DNA from: Salinispora oceanensis
GTDB taxonomy: Bacteria; Actinomycetota; Actinomycetes; Mycobacteriales; Micromonosporaceae
Length of the DNA: 64,000 nt
Reading direction: 5' to 3'
NCBI RefSeq assembly: GCF_000383575.1
Contig: NZ_KB911579.1
Coordinates: 3,380,523 to 3,444,522 of the forward strand
The notes under the pieces are model-generated. The model was not told where the DNA came from. It ran no database searches and saw only the letters and a list, made by a program, of their open reading frames with translations. Numbering within the stretch: the stretch's first letter is position 1; every line of letters starts with the position of its first letter. Of this stretch, positions 8,562 to 17,745 are shown in pieces. The position numbers and the translations under genes are program-made.

Positions 8562-11500
8562 GTGCATCTCAAGAGCCTGACGGTCAAGGGCTTCAAGTCC
8601 TTCGCCTCAGCGACGACGCTGAAGCTGGAACCGGGCATCACCTGCGTGGTGGGCCCGAACGGCTCCGGCAAGTCGAACGTTGTCGACGCCATCGCCTGGG
8701 TCCTCGGCGAGCAGGGCGCGAAGGCACTGCGGGGCGGCAAGATGGAAGATGTCATCTTTGCCGGCACCGCCGGGCGGGCCCCGCTGGGCCGCGCCGAGGT
8801 GACCCTCACCATCGACAACACCGACGGCGCGCTGCCCATCGAGTACACCGAGGTCTCGATCACCCGCCGGATGTTTCGCTCTGGCGAGAGCGAGTACGAG
8901 ATCAACGGCGACTCCTGTCGGCTGCTCGACATCCAGGAGCTGCTCAGCGACTCGGGCATCGGCCGGGAGATGCACATCATCGTCGGGCAGGGTCGGCTCG
9001 ACGGCATGCTGCACGCCAAACCGGAGGACCGGCGGGCCTTCATCGAGGAGGCGGCCGGTGTCCTCAAACACCGCAAGCGCAAGGAGAAGGCGCTGCGGAA
9101 GCTCGACGCGATGCAGACCAACCTCAACCGGCTCACCGACCTCACCGCCGAACTACGCCGCCAGCTCAAGCCACTCGGCCGGCAGGCCGAGGTGGCCCGT
9201 CGGGCCGCGGTTATCCAGGCGAACCTGCGGGACTCCCGGCTCCGACTGCTCGCCGACGACCTCGCCACCCTGCGTAGCACCCTGGCCAAGGAGATCGCGG
9301 ACGAGACCGCGCTGCGTGAGCGGCGCGAGCGAACAGAGGCCGAGCATGCCGAGGTGCAGGCCCGCCTCGGCGAGCTGGAGGCGGCGCTCGCCGAGGATGC
9401 GCCGTTGCTCGCCGCGGCCCAGGACACCTGGTACCGGCTCTCGGCGCTGCAGGAGCGGTTCCGGTCGATGGAGCAGCTGGCCCGGGAGCGGCGGCGCCAC
9501 CTCAGCGCCACGCCGGACGACGAACGGCCGGGCCGTGACCCGGACCAGCTCGAGGCGGAGGCGGAGCACGTCCGCGAGCAGGAGGAGGAGCTTCGCGCGG
9601 CGCTCACCGACGACCAGATCCGGCTGGCGGAGGCGGTGGAGCACCGCCAGGAGCTGGAGCGGCAGCTCGCCGCCGCCGAGCAGGAGCTGGTTGCGGCGGC
9701 GAAGGCCAACGCCGACCGGCGGGAGGGGCTGGCCCGGCTGGCGGGGCAGGTCAACTCCGCCCGCGCCCGTACGGCCACCGCCGGTGAGGAGATCGAGCGC
9801 CTCGACACCGCGTACGCCGACGCCCTGGCCCGGGCGGAGCGGGCCCAGGCCGAGCTGGACGCGGTGGAGGAGCAGTCCACCGAGGCCGATCGGGACAACG
9901 CCGGCCTGGATGCCCGCCACGCGGAGGCGGTCGCCGACCAGGAGCAGGCGCAGGCGGGGGTCCGGTCGTGCGGCGACGCCGAGCGATCCGCGGAGAAGGA
10001 AGCCGCGACCTGGAAGGCCCGCGAGGAGGCGCTCGCCCTGGGCCTGCGGCGTAAGGATGGCGCGGGTGCCCTGCTGGCTCGGGCCGGGGAGGTGCCGGGG
10101 CTGCTCGGCGGCCTCTCCGGGCTGCTCACCGTCGCGCCCGGGCACGAGGCCGCGCTCGCCGCGGCGTTGGATGGGCTCGCGGACGCCGTCGTGGTCAGCG
10201 GCGTGGACGAGGCGGCGGAAGCGATTCGCCTACTCAAGATCACTGATGCAGGTCGGGCTGGTCTGCTGGTGGGTAGCCCGGCCGGCCCCGGCATGACCGG
10301 CCCGGCCGACGCGCTGCGTCCCAAGCTGCCCGACCGGGCCCAGTGGGCGCCGGACCTCGTGGAATGCGACCCGCCGATCCGGCCGGCCGTACACCGGGCG
10401 TTGCGGGATGTCGTCCTCGTCCCCGACCTCGCCACCGCCGCCGAGGTCATCAGCGACAATTCCGAGCTGCGGGCGGTGACCCCGGAGGGGGACGTGCTCG
10501 GGGCGTACGCCGCCGCCGGCGGGTCGGCCAAGGCGCCGAGCTTCATCGAGGTGCAGGCCGCCGTCGAGGAGGCGCGGACCCATCGCGTCGCCGCCGAGCA
10601 GACCGCTGCGCAGCTACGCGAGCAGCTGGTGCGGGCGCGGGCCGAGGTGGCGGTGGCGAAGGAGGCGGTGCAGCAGGCCGCCGCCGCGAAGCGGGAGGCT
10701 GAGGGGCATCGCAACGCCGCCGCTCGCCGGCTCGCCGAACTGGGGGCGGCGGCCCGGTCGGCGCGGGCCGAGACCGAACGGCTCGGTGCGGCCCGCTCCC
10801 GCGCCGTCGAGGCCCGCGAGCGGGACCTCACCAGCCTGACCGAGCTGGCCGAGCGGCTGCGGCTGGCCGAGGAGGCGCCGGTGGACGTCGAACCCTCCAC
10901 CGAGGAGCGCGATGAGCTGGCCGCGGCTCTCCCCCGAGCCCGGCAGAACGAGATGGAGGTACGGCTGGCGGTGCGTACCGCCGAGGAGCGGGTCTCCTCG
11001 ATCGCCGGCCGGGCCGACTCGCTGCGCCGGCAGGCCACGGCCGAGCGGGCCGCCCGGGAGCGGGCGGCGGCGCGGCGGGCGGTGCGTACCCGGGGCGCCG
11101 CGGTCGCCGGGGCGGTGGCCGCCGGAGCGCACACAGCGCTGACCCAGCTCGATGTCTCCATTGCCCAGGCGGCGCAGCAGCGGGACACCGTGGCCAGCCA
11201 ACGCGCGGCCCGGGAGGCCGAGCTCGCCGAGGTGCGCGGCGCCGCCAAGCGCCTCGGGGCGGAGCTGGAGCGGCTGACCGGCCAGGTGCATCGCGACGAG
11301 GTCGCCCGCGCCGAGCAACGGCTGCGGATCGAGCAGCTGGAGGCGAAGGCGGCCGAGGACTTCGGTCTGGACCTGGCGACCCTGATCGCCGAGTACGGTC
11401 CGGCCCAGCCGGTCCCGCCGACCGACGCCGAGGTCGCCGCCGCCGACCGGGACGGCCTGCCCGTGCCCGAGCCCGTCGGGTACGAGCGGGCGGTGCAGGA

Positions 11501-12158
11501 GAAGCGGGCCGCCAAGGCGGAGCGGGAACTGACCCTGCTCGGCAAGGTCAATCCCCTCGCGCTGGAGGAGTTCGCGGCGCTGGAGGAGCGGTACAAGTTC
11601 CTCTCCGAGCAGCTGGAGGACCTGAAGGCCACCCGGCGGGACCTGTTGACCGTGGTCAAGGATGTGGACGACCGGATCCTGTCGGTCTTCGCCAGCGCCT
11701 TCGCCGACACCGCCCGGGAGTTTGAACAGGTCTTCAGCGTGCTCTTCCCCGGCGGCGCGGGGCGGCTGATCCTCACCGAACCGGACGACCTGCTCACCAC
11801 CGGCGTCGAGGTGGAGGCCCGCCCACCGAGCAAAAAGATCAAACGGTTGTCGCTGCTCTCCGGCGGGGAGCGGTCGCTGACCGCGGTGGCGATGCTGGTG
11901 GCGATCTTCCGGGCCCGGCCCAGCCCCTTCTACATCATGGACGAGGTGGAGGCGGCGCTCGATGACGTGAACCTGGGCCGCCTGCTCACGCTGCTCGCGC
12001 AGCTGCGGGAGAAGAGCCAGCTGATCGTCATCACGCACCAGAAGCGGACGATGGAGGTCGCGGACGCGCTCTACGGCGTGACCATGCGAAACGGCGTAAC
12101 CCAAGTAATCAGCCAGCGGCTCGACCGAGCCGGGGGCGGGCAGGAGGATAGCGAGTGA
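8562..12158 (+). CDS. smc: Chromosome segregation ATPase SMC
   Basis: SMC is the core of bacterial condensin; with ScpA and ScpB it extrudes DNA loops and helps segregate replicated origins. The 1198-aa protein starts at GTG 8562 (HLKSLTVKGFKSFA). It has Walker A GPNGSGKSN at residues 31-39, a first coiled-coil arm, a hinge at about 510-660, a second arm rich in Ala/Arg/Glu, the ABC signature LLSGGERSLTA near 1100 and Walker B FYIMDEVEAALDD near 1125. The frame is open upstream to 8466, but that part is not SMC-like. Its stop overlaps the HAD gene start. Confidence 0.96.
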   Translation: MHLKSLTVKGFKSFASATTLKLEPGITCVVGPNGSGKSNVVDAIAWVLGEQGAKALRGGKMEDVIFAGTAGRAPLGRAEVTLTIDNTDGALPIEYTEVSITRRMFRSGESEYEINGDSCRLLDIQELLSDSGIGREMHIIVGQGRLDGMLHAKPEDRRAFIEEAAGVLKHRKRKEKALRKLDAMQTNLNRLTDLTAELRRQLKPLGRQAEVARRAAVIQANLRDSRLRLLADDLATLRSTLAKEIADETALRERRERTEAEHAEVQARLGELEAALAEDAPLLAAAQDTWYRLSALQERFRSMEQLARERRRHLSATPDDERPGRDPDQLEAEAEHVREQEEELRAALTDDQIRLAEAVEHRQELERQLAAAEQELVAAAKANADRREGLARLAGQVNSARARTATAGEEIERLDTAYADALARAERAQAELDAVEEQSTEADRDNAGLDARHAEAVADQEQAQAGVRSCGDAERSAEKEAATWKAREEALALGLRRKDGAGALLARAGEVPGLLGGLSGLLTVAPGHEAALAAALDGLADAVVVSGVDEAAEAIRLLKITDAGRAGLLVGSPAGPGMTGPADALRPKLPDRAQWAPDLVECDPPIRPAVHRALRDVVLVPDLATAAEVISDNSELRAVTPEGDVLGAYAAAGGSAKAPSFIEVQAAVEEARTHRVAAEQTAAQLREQLVRARAEVAVAKEAVQQAAAAKREAEGHRNAAARRLAELGAAARSARAETERLGAARSRAVEARERDLTSLTELAERLRLAEEAPVDVEPSTEERDELAAALPRARQNEMEVRLAVRTAEERVSSIAGRADSLRRQATAERAARERAAARRAVRTRGAAVAGAVAAGAHTALTQLDVSIAQAAQQRDTVASQRAAREAELAEVRGAAKRLGAELERLTGQVHRDEVARAEQRLRIEQLEAKAAEDFGLDLATLIAEYGPAQPVPPTDAEVAAADRDGLPVPEPVGYERAVQEKRAAKAERELTLLGKVNPLALEEFAALEERYKFLSEQLEDLKATRRDLLTVVKDVDDRILSVFASAFADTAREFEQVFSVLFPGGAGRLILTEPDDLLTTGVEVEARPPSKKIKRLSLLSGGERSLTAVAMLVAIFRARPSPFYIMDEVEAALDDVNLGRLLTLLAQLREKSQLIVITHQKRTMEVADALYGVTMRNGVTQVISQRLDRAGGGQEDSE

Positions 12159-12778
12159 GTCGGGAACGAGCGACGGCGTTGTTGGTGGACTTCGACGGGG
12201 TGCTGCGCCGCTGGGACCCGGCGGTTCCCGCTGGCGTCGAGCGGACGTACGGGCTCACCGAAGGTGTCCTCTACGAAATCGCGATGTCCTGGGGGTTGCT
12301 CCAGCCGGTACTGACCGGCCAGGTGAGCCACGCCGAGTGGATGGCGAGTGTGGTAGCGGCGCTGACCCCGTCGGTGGGGGAGCAGCAGGCTCAGGCGGCG
12401 GTGCACGAGTGGCAGCGCTACCGGGGCGAGGTCGACCCGCAGGTGCTGTCGTTCGTCCGGGAGGTCCGGGCGTCCGGGGTCCCGGTCGGGCTCGCCACGA
12501 ACGCCACCGACGTACTCGACGCCGACCTCGCCGCCCTCGGGCTCGAGGATGAGCTGGATGTCGTAATCAACTCGTCGGTCGTCGGCACGCACAAGCCGGC
12601 GAAGGAGTACTTCGAGGCGGCCTGCGAGGCGCTGCGCACCTCGCCGTCGCGGGTGCTGCTCGTTGACGACAACGACCGGGTGGTCGCGGGGGCCCGGGTG
12701 GCCGGGCTGTCGGCGCACCGCTGGAGCGGCCCCGGCGACCTGCGCTACCTGCGGGCCGCCCTGGCCCCGGCCGGCTGA
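12155..12778 (+). CDS. HAD-superfamily hydrolase
   Basis: The 207-aa protein has the HAD motifs in order. Motif I is near the start (LLVDFDGVLRRWD, nucleophile Asp and acid Asp two residues later). Motif II lies in VGLATNATD, the conserved Lys in VVGTHKPAKEYFEAA, and motif III/IV in VLLVDDNDRVVAGARVAG. A helical cap follows motif I, as in the haloacid dehalogenase/phosphatase branch. The substrate is unknown. GTG at 12155 overlaps the smc stop by 4 bases, so it is coupled to smc; no functional link is evident. Confidence 0.88.
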   Translation: MSRERATALLVDFDGVLRRWDPAVPAGVERTYGLTEGVLYEIAMSWGLLQPVLTGQVSHAEWMASVVAALTPSVGEQQAQAAVHEWQRYRGEVDPQVLSFVREVRASGVPVGLATNATDVLDADLAALGLEDELDVVINSSVVGTHKPAKEYFEAACEALRTSPSRVLLVDDNDRVVAGARVAGLSAHRWSGPGDLRYLRAALAPAG

Positions 12779-12781
12779 CGT

Positions 12782-13309
12782 TCAGTCTCCGGTGACGCCG
12801 TCGAGGCGTTCCCGGATCAGGTCGGCGTGGCCGTTGTGCCGGGCGTACTCCTCGATCATGTGGAGGTAGACCCAGCGCAGGCTGAGCTGGTCGCTGCTGC
12901 CGTCCCGTCGGCCCAGCGTGAACTCCTCGTCGAGGTCGCGCCCGGCGGCGGCGTCGTCGGCGGCCGCGATCTCGGCCCGGAAGGCCGCGAAACTGGCCTC
13001 CGGGTCGGCGGTCTCCACCCGGAACTCCGCGTCCGGATCAGCGGTGAAGTCGAACGGGTCGGGCAGGTCCTGCCCGGCGAAACGCTGCCGGAACCACGCC
13101 CGCTCGACGTAGGTCATGTGCCGAACGAGGCCGAGGAGGGAGAGCGGGGACGGTTCGACGCTCGCGATGCGTAGCTGGTCGGCGGTCAGGCCCGCGCACT
13201 TGTGTAGCAGCGTGTCTCGGTGGTAATCGAGCCAGCCGGTGAGCAGGGCGCGCTCCGCACCGAGGAGGGGCTCGTGCCGGCGGTCGATCTCAGGTGCTTT
13301 CCAGATCAT
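12782..13309 (-). CDS. DinB-superfamily protein (DUF664)
   Basis: The 175-aa protein begins MIWKAPEIDRRHEPLL. It contains the DUF664/DinB four-helix pattern with likely metal ligands: His in WLDYHRDTLLHKC, His in LLGLVRHMTYVERAWFR, and His in HMIEEYARHNGHADLIRE. In the mycothiol-dependent branch of this superfamily such proteins act as thiol transferases or detoxification enzymes; no substrate can be named. ATG at 13309 is preferred over 13366 because GAGGA lies just upstream. The gene converges on the HAD gene with a 3-base gap. Confidence 0.82.
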   Translation of the reverse strand: MIWKAPEIDRRHEPLLGAERALLTGWLDYHRDTLLHKCAGLTADQLRIASVEPSPLSLLGLVRHMTYVERAWFRQRFAGQDLPDPFDFTADPDAEFRVETADPEASFAAFRAEIAAADDAAAGRDLDEEFTLGRRDGSSDQLSLRWVYLHMIEEYARHNGHADLIRERLDGVTGD

Positions 13310-13430
13310 GCCCGTATCCTCGCGCAGCGGGTCCGGGATGAGCGCACTACCCCGGCGAGGGCTCATGCCGGCGCCATCTGGACCAGACCCGGCGCCGTCC
13401 GGCGAGCCGGGACCGGGTGTTGGCCGGGCG

Positions 13431-15209
13431 TCAGCCGCTGGTGAGCTGGTGGCGCATCACCTCCCGCAGCCCACCCGCGCTGGTGGTGCCCGCGATCGTC
13501 ACCTCGGCCGTCCGCCCGTCGTGTCGCAGGGTGCCGATGGCGTTGCCGAAGTACGGGCCGGCCAGCTTCGTCCAGCGCAGCGCCGGCCGGCCGGTCCCGC
13601 CGGTGCGGGACAGCGCTCGGGCGGCCATGGCCAGGGCGGGTGACCAGCCCAGCCGCAGCGGTAGCCGCATCCCGGCCGGCACCTGGTTGTGCAGCGGGGA
13701 GCAGGTGAGCTGGTGCACCGGGGTGACCACCGCGGGATCGGCGAACCGGGCCCGGGCCAGGTACGAGTGGTGCACGTCGCCGCTGAGGACACTGATTGAC
13801 GCCGGCGCGGTGCCTGGGGCGCGCTCGGCCGGCTGCCCCGGCTCACCGGGCGGCCCGGGCTGCCCCGGCTCACTCGGCCCACCCGGCTCACTCGGCTCAC
13901 GGCGAGGGCGGGTCGCCCCGTCCGGTGTGCCGCCACCGATGCGGGCGAAGAGGGCGCCGAGCGCGTCGAAGGAGCGCCGGAACGCCGCCCAGTGTTCGAG
14001 GTCGACAGCGCGGCGCAGCTTCTCCGCCGCGTCGGCCACCCAGTGGCGGTGCGAGTCGGCGAGCACCTCGTTCCACGCCTCCACGTGGTGGATGGCGGGC
14101 GGCAGCAGCCAGGGCAGGGACGAGCCCACGACCAGATGGTCGTAGCTACCGTGGGCCTGGTCGACCAGCCAGGACCACTCGCCCGGCGGTAGCATCGCCC
14201 GCCGGCCCGGCTCCAGCACCCGGCTACCCCGGTTGTCGAGCATGACCAGGCGGGTCCGGCCGACATCGAGCGCGAAGCTCCACTGGTACCGCATCGCCTG
14301 CCACCGTTCGGGGCCGGGCGCGAGGTCGGACTCCTGGTCGACCTGGTGACCGAAGTCGCGGAGTGTGTCGGTGGCGTCCTCGGCTGCGGTCACCTTCGCG
14401 TAGAGCGGGTCGGCCGCGACCTCCGCCGGGGCGAGGTTGCCGAGGTGCTGGTAGACCCAGTAGGAGGCCAACCCGCTGCTGATGCGTTCGCTCCACCAGG
14501 GCTGGGCCCGGGCGTGGGCGCGCCAGGCGGCGGAGGTGTTCCAGTCGTCCACGATCTCGTGGTCGTCGAAGATCATGACGCTCGGCACGGTGGAGAGCAG
14601 CCAGCGGGTCTCCGGGGCACGCCACGACTCCAGGTAGAGCTTGGTGTACTCGTCGAAGCTGACCACCTGGTCCACCGGCGCGCCCACCGGCCGCCGCCGA
14701 CGCCGCCGGAGTAGCCGTCGTACGGTCGGTGAGGTCTCGTCGGCATACACCTGGTCGCCGAGGAGCACCAGCAGGTCGGGCAGGTCCGCCGGGTCGGGGG
14801 TGGCGGCCAGCCCGCGGGCGTACGCGTCGAGCGCGTCCGGAGGCAGTTCGCGGGCGGTGGCGTGCTGGGTGGCTTCCCGGCAGGAGCCGAACACCAGGCG
14901 TACCGGCTGGTCCCGGTCGTCGGCGGCCCGGGTACGGATGACGCTGGGCCGGTACGGGCCGGGCAGCGGCCAGACGGGTTCCCCGTCGAGCAGTACCTCG
15001 TAGCTGCTGATGGTGTCGGGGGTCAGCCCGGAGACCACGACCAGGGCGTAGTGGTGCTGGTAGGCGGAGAAGGTGGGTGCGGTCCCGGTCGCGCCGTCGG
15101 CGGTCTGGACGGTGACGGTCGCCGGGGCGCTGGTCTCCACCCAGATGGTGGCCTGCGTGCCGACAACCCGGCGGAGCAGCGGGCCGACGAGCAGGTCTGC
15201 GGCGGGCAT
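13431..15209 (-). CDS. PhoD-like alkaline phosphatase / metallophosphoesterase
   Basis: The 592-aa protein starts at 15209 (PAADLLVGPLLRRVVGTQ) behind GGGAGG. It opens with a fibronectin-like N-terminal domain (ATIWVETSAPATVTV) and then the PhoD metallophosphatase core: LVFGSCREA, LLVLLGDQVYADE, IFDDHEIVDDWN, VMLDNRGSR and VLSGDVHHSYLARA. There is no signal peptide, so it is probably cytoplasmic, unlike classical secreted PhoD. A collagen-like Pro/Gly/Glu linker of about 30 residues (PSEPGQPGPPGEPGQP) interrupts the core before the GDVHHSY motif. It is divergent from ftsY. Confidence 0.88.
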   Translation of the reverse strand: MPAADLLVGPLLRRVVGTQATIWVETSAPATVTVQTADGATGTAPTFSAYQHHYALVVVSGLTPDTISSYEVLLDGEPVWPLPGPYRPSVIRTRAADDRDQPVRLVFGSCREATQHATARELPPDALDAYARGLAATPDPADLPDLLVLLGDQVYADETSPTVRRLLRRRRRRPVGAPVDQVVSFDEYTKLYLESWRAPETRWLLSTVPSVMIFDDHEIVDDWNTSAAWRAHARAQPWWSERISSGLASYWVYQHLGNLAPAEVAADPLYAKVTAAEDATDTLRDFGHQVDQESDLAPGPERWQAMRYQWSFALDVGRTRLVMLDNRGSRVLEPGRRAMLPPGEWSWLVDQAHGSYDHLVVGSSLPWLLPPAIHHVEAWNEVLADSHRHWVADAAEKLRRAVDLEHWAAFRRSFDALGALFARIGGGTPDGATRPRREPSEPGGPSEPGQPGPPGEPGQPAERAPGTAPASISVLSGDVHHSYLARARFADPAVVTPVHQLTCSPLHNQVPAGMRLPLRLGWSPALAMAARALSRTGGTGRPALRWTKLAGPYFGNAIGTLRHDGRTAEVTIAGTTSAGGLREVMRHQLTSG

Positions 15210-15353
15210 GGTGGGCCTCCCGATGAGCGTGTCGTCCCTGCTACCCGGCCGGCGGGCGCAGCAGTGGGTGCGGACGAGCCTATTGCCCCGCCGGCATCCG
15301 GCGGGGGTGCGGTGGTGGAGACGCAGTCGCCCGCGTCTGACAGGATTTCGGGC

Positions 15354-16556
15354 ATGACGGATTACCTCCTCATCGCACTCGCCCTGCTCGGCGTGCTGAT
15401 TCTCGGCACCGTCGGGCTGGTGGCACCGAAGCTGCGTCGCCGTCGGGAGCCCCCGTTGCCGACGGCGGAGGTCGAGACCCGCGCCGAGGAGGACCTCGCT
15501 GGACCGCCGGTCGAGGCGGCCGAGGCGGAGTCCACCGGGATCCTGGTCGAGCCGCCGCCGGCCCCCCCGGTGCAGGTGCCCGAGGTCCCGGCTGAGGTCC
15601 CGGTGGAGGTCCCGGAGCCGACCGCCGGCCGGTTGGTTCGGCTCCGCTCCCGGCTGTCCCGCTCGCAGAGCGTGTTCGGCAAGGGGCTGTTGGGTCTGCT
15701 CAGCCGGGACCGCCTCGACGAGGAGACCTGGGAGGAGATCGAGGACAGCCTGATCACCGCGGATGTCGGCATCGACTCCACCCGGGAGATCGTTGACCGG
15801 CTCCGCGAGCGGACCCGGGTGCTCGGCACCCGTACCGTCGCTGAGCTGCGTACGCTGCTCGCCGCCGAGCTGGTCAACGCCCTCGACCCGGAGCTGGATC
15901 GGGCCCTGCACACGGCGCCGAAGGACGGCGTGCCGGCGGTGCTGTTGGTGGTGGGGGTCAACGGGGCTGGAAAGACCACCACCTGCGGCAAGGTCGCTCG
16001 GGTACTGGTGGCGGATGGCCGGAGTGTGATCCTCGGTGCGGCCGACACGTTCCGCGCTGCCGCCGCGGATCAGCTGGAGACCTGGGCGGGCCGGGTCGGG
16101 GCGGAGACCGTCCGGGGCCCGGAGGGGGCCGATCCGGCCAGCGTCGCCTTTGACGCGGTCAAACGCGGTATCGAGACCGGGGTGGACACGGTGTTGGTCG
16201 ACACCGCCGGCCGGCTTCAGAACAAGGTCGGCCTGATGGACGAGCTGGGCAAGGTCAAGCGGGTGGTGGAGAAGCATGGTCCGATTGACGAGACGCTGCT
16301 GATCCTCGACGCCACCACCGGCCAGAATGGTCTGGAGCAGGCGCGGGTCTTCACCGAGGCGGTGGACGTGACCGGCGTCGCGCTCACGAAGCTCGACGGT
16401 ACCGCCAAGGGCGGCATCGTGATCTCCGTGCAGCGCAAGCTGGGTATCCCGGTGAAGCTGGTGGGCCTCGGCGAGGGGAAGGACGATCTGGCTCCGTTCG
16501 ACCCCGCGCAGTTCGTGGACGCGTTGCTGGGCGCCGAGGCCGGGTCGGACGCGTAA
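15354..16556 (+). CDS. ftsY: Signal recognition particle receptor FtsY
   Basis: FtsY is the membrane receptor that docks ribosome-SRP complexes at the translocon. The 400-aa protein has an N-terminal membrane helix (DYLLIALALLGVLILGTVGLV), an acidic, Val/Pro/Glu-rich linker to about residue 90, then the N and G domains. GTPase motifs visible are GVNGAGKTTTCGK (G1), AADTFRAAAADQL, VDTAGRLQNK (G3) and TKLDGTAKGG (G4). ATG at 15354 is chosen because the membrane helix begins directly there. It follows smc at a distance, as in many actinomycetes. Confidence 0.95.
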   Translation: MTDYLLIALALLGVLILGTVGLVAPKLRRRREPPLPTAEVETRAEEDLAGPPVEAAEAESTGILVEPPPAPPVQVPEVPAEVPVEVPEPTAGRLVRLRSRLSRSQSVFGKGLLGLLSRDRLDEETWEEIEDSLITADVGIDSTREIVDRLRERTRVLGTRTVAELRTLLAAELVNALDPELDRALHTAPKDGVPAVLLVVGVNGAGKTTTCGKVARVLVADGRSVILGAADTFRAAAADQLETWAGRVGAETVRGPEGADPASVAFDAVKRGIETGVDTVLVDTAGRLQNKVGLMDELGKVKRVVEKHGPIDETLLILDATTGQNGLEQARVFTEAVDVTGVALTKLDGTAKGGIVISVQRKLGIPVKLVGLGEGKDDLAPFDPAQFVDALLGAEAGSDA

Positions 16557-16563
16557 CCCCACG

Positions 16564-17433
16564 GTGATGACCAACGATCGCGCCCACCCCGGGTGGCGCG
16601 ACCCGCACCAACCGACCTCCCGCCTCGGGCGGCCCTATGTAATGGCACGAGAGATCCCGCTGCGCGGCGGCAACGTGAGCACGGTGGTCCGGGTCGGGGA
16701 CACGGTCCGGCGCAACGCCGGCCCGTGGACACCGTCGGTGCACGCCCTGCTGCGGCACCTGGAATACGTGGGGTTTACCGGCGCCCCCCGGGCGCTGGGG
16801 ATGGATGAGCGCAACCGCGAGGTGCTGTCGTACCTGGAGGGGGAGTGCGGGGAGTACCCGCTGGCCCCGCACTGGGTCACCGACGAGGCGCTGGTGACGG
16901 TCGCCACGATGCTGCGGATGTTTCACGACGCGCAGTACGGCCTCGTCCTGCCGGAAGGGGCGGTGTGGCGTTCCTTCGGCCCGTCGCCGGAGAGCGAGGT
17001 GATCTGCCACCACGATGCCGCCCCGCACAACGTCATCTGGCGCCCGGACGGCACTCTCGGCATGATCGACTTCGATCTCGCCTCGCCGGGCTCCCGCATC
17101 TACGACGTCGCCTACGCCGCCTGGACCTGGGTGCCGGTCTTCGCCGACCGAGATTCGATCACCCTCGGGTGGCGGCATCCGGACCGGCCGCGGCGGCTGC
17201 GGCTCTTCGCGGACGCGTACGGGCTCATCCCGCGCGACCGGCATCGGCTGGTCCGTACCATCCGCAAGCGGATCGTTGACCATGTGGAGGGCATCCGGCG
17301 GATGGCCGCTGCCGGTGATCCGGCCTTCGTGCGGATCGTCAACCGTGGGCACCTCCGTCGCCCGCTGCGAGACCTGCGCCTACTCGACTACGAGCAGCAC
17401 CTCCTTGAGGACGCGCTTCGGGCGCCGGGGTAG
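16564..17433 (+). CDS. Aminoglycoside-phosphotransferase-like kinase
   Basis: The 289-aa protein has the APH/choline-kinase fold signature: the Brenner motif ICHHDAAPHNVIW (catalytic Asp and metal-binding Asn) and the metal motif GMIDFDLASPGSRIYDVAYA. A short N-terminal lobe carries TVVRVGDTVRRNAG. Family members phosphorylate small hydroxyl substrates; resistance is only one possibility, and the chromosomal site just after ftsY (7-base gap) suggests ordinary metabolism. GTG 16564 and ATG 16567 are equally good starts. Confidence 0.83.
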   Translation: MMTNDRAHPGWRDPHQPTSRLGRPYVMAREIPLRGGNVSTVVRVGDTVRRNAGPWTPSVHALLRHLEYVGFTGAPRALGMDERNREVLSYLEGECGEYPLAPHWVTDEALVTVATMLRMFHDAQYGLVLPEGAVWRSFGPSPESEVICHHDAAPHNVIWRPDGTLGMIDFDLASPGSRIYDVAYAAWTWVPVFADRDSITLGWRHPDRPRRLRLFADAYGLIPRDRHRLVRTIRKRIVDHVEGIRRMAAAGDPAFVRIVNRGHLRRPLRDLRLLDYEQHLLEDALRAPG

Positions 17434-17745
17434 TAGTCGTTCGGTGCTGCCGTGGCGGACGGTAGGCGGGTGCGGGTGCGGGTGCGGGTGCGGGTGCGGT
17501 TGCTGTTGCTGGTGCTGGTGCCGGTGCGGGGCGAGCTCTGGTGGGTGAGCGCGCGCCGGTGTGTCCGTCGAAGGCGTCCTCCATTTCATATGGGTAGCTT
17601 TTTCGGGTTCATGTTTATTTGGGCTTCATGTCGGTTTTGCTCGGTGGTGGCTGCTACTGCCTGCCTGGTAGCCGAGGAACGCCAACCGGGCTACCCGGAG
17701 CGGTGCGTTCCTCGTCCATAACGGGGGAAGGGACACCGAAACGAC
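17434..17745. other. Intergenic region with hexamer repeats and an AT-rich stretch
   Basis: The first part holds five GCGGGT repeats (17466-17495) followed by related GCTGTT/GCTGGT units. Around 17580-17640 the base composition becomes AT-rich, a likely promoter zone for the secreted beta-helix gene. No RNA gene is recognised. Confidence 0.4.
17466..17495. repeat. Tandem hexamer (GCGGGT)x5
   Basis: Five exact copies of GCGGGT in a row, continuing into degenerate units to about 17530. G-runs of three spaced by three bases could form a G-quadruplex on the plus strand. Confidence 0.8.

Noticed and set aside
8504..11842. 1112-codon open frame antisense to smc
   Set aside because: Composition is Ser/Arg/Ala only, with no domain; smc on the plus strand is complete. 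Long antisense frames are common in high-GC DNA.
16564..17433. Aminoglycoside resistance gene
   Set aside because: The kinase motifs fit the broad APH superfamily, but nothing points to antibiotic substrates, and the gene lies in conserved core DNA, not beside a mobile element.
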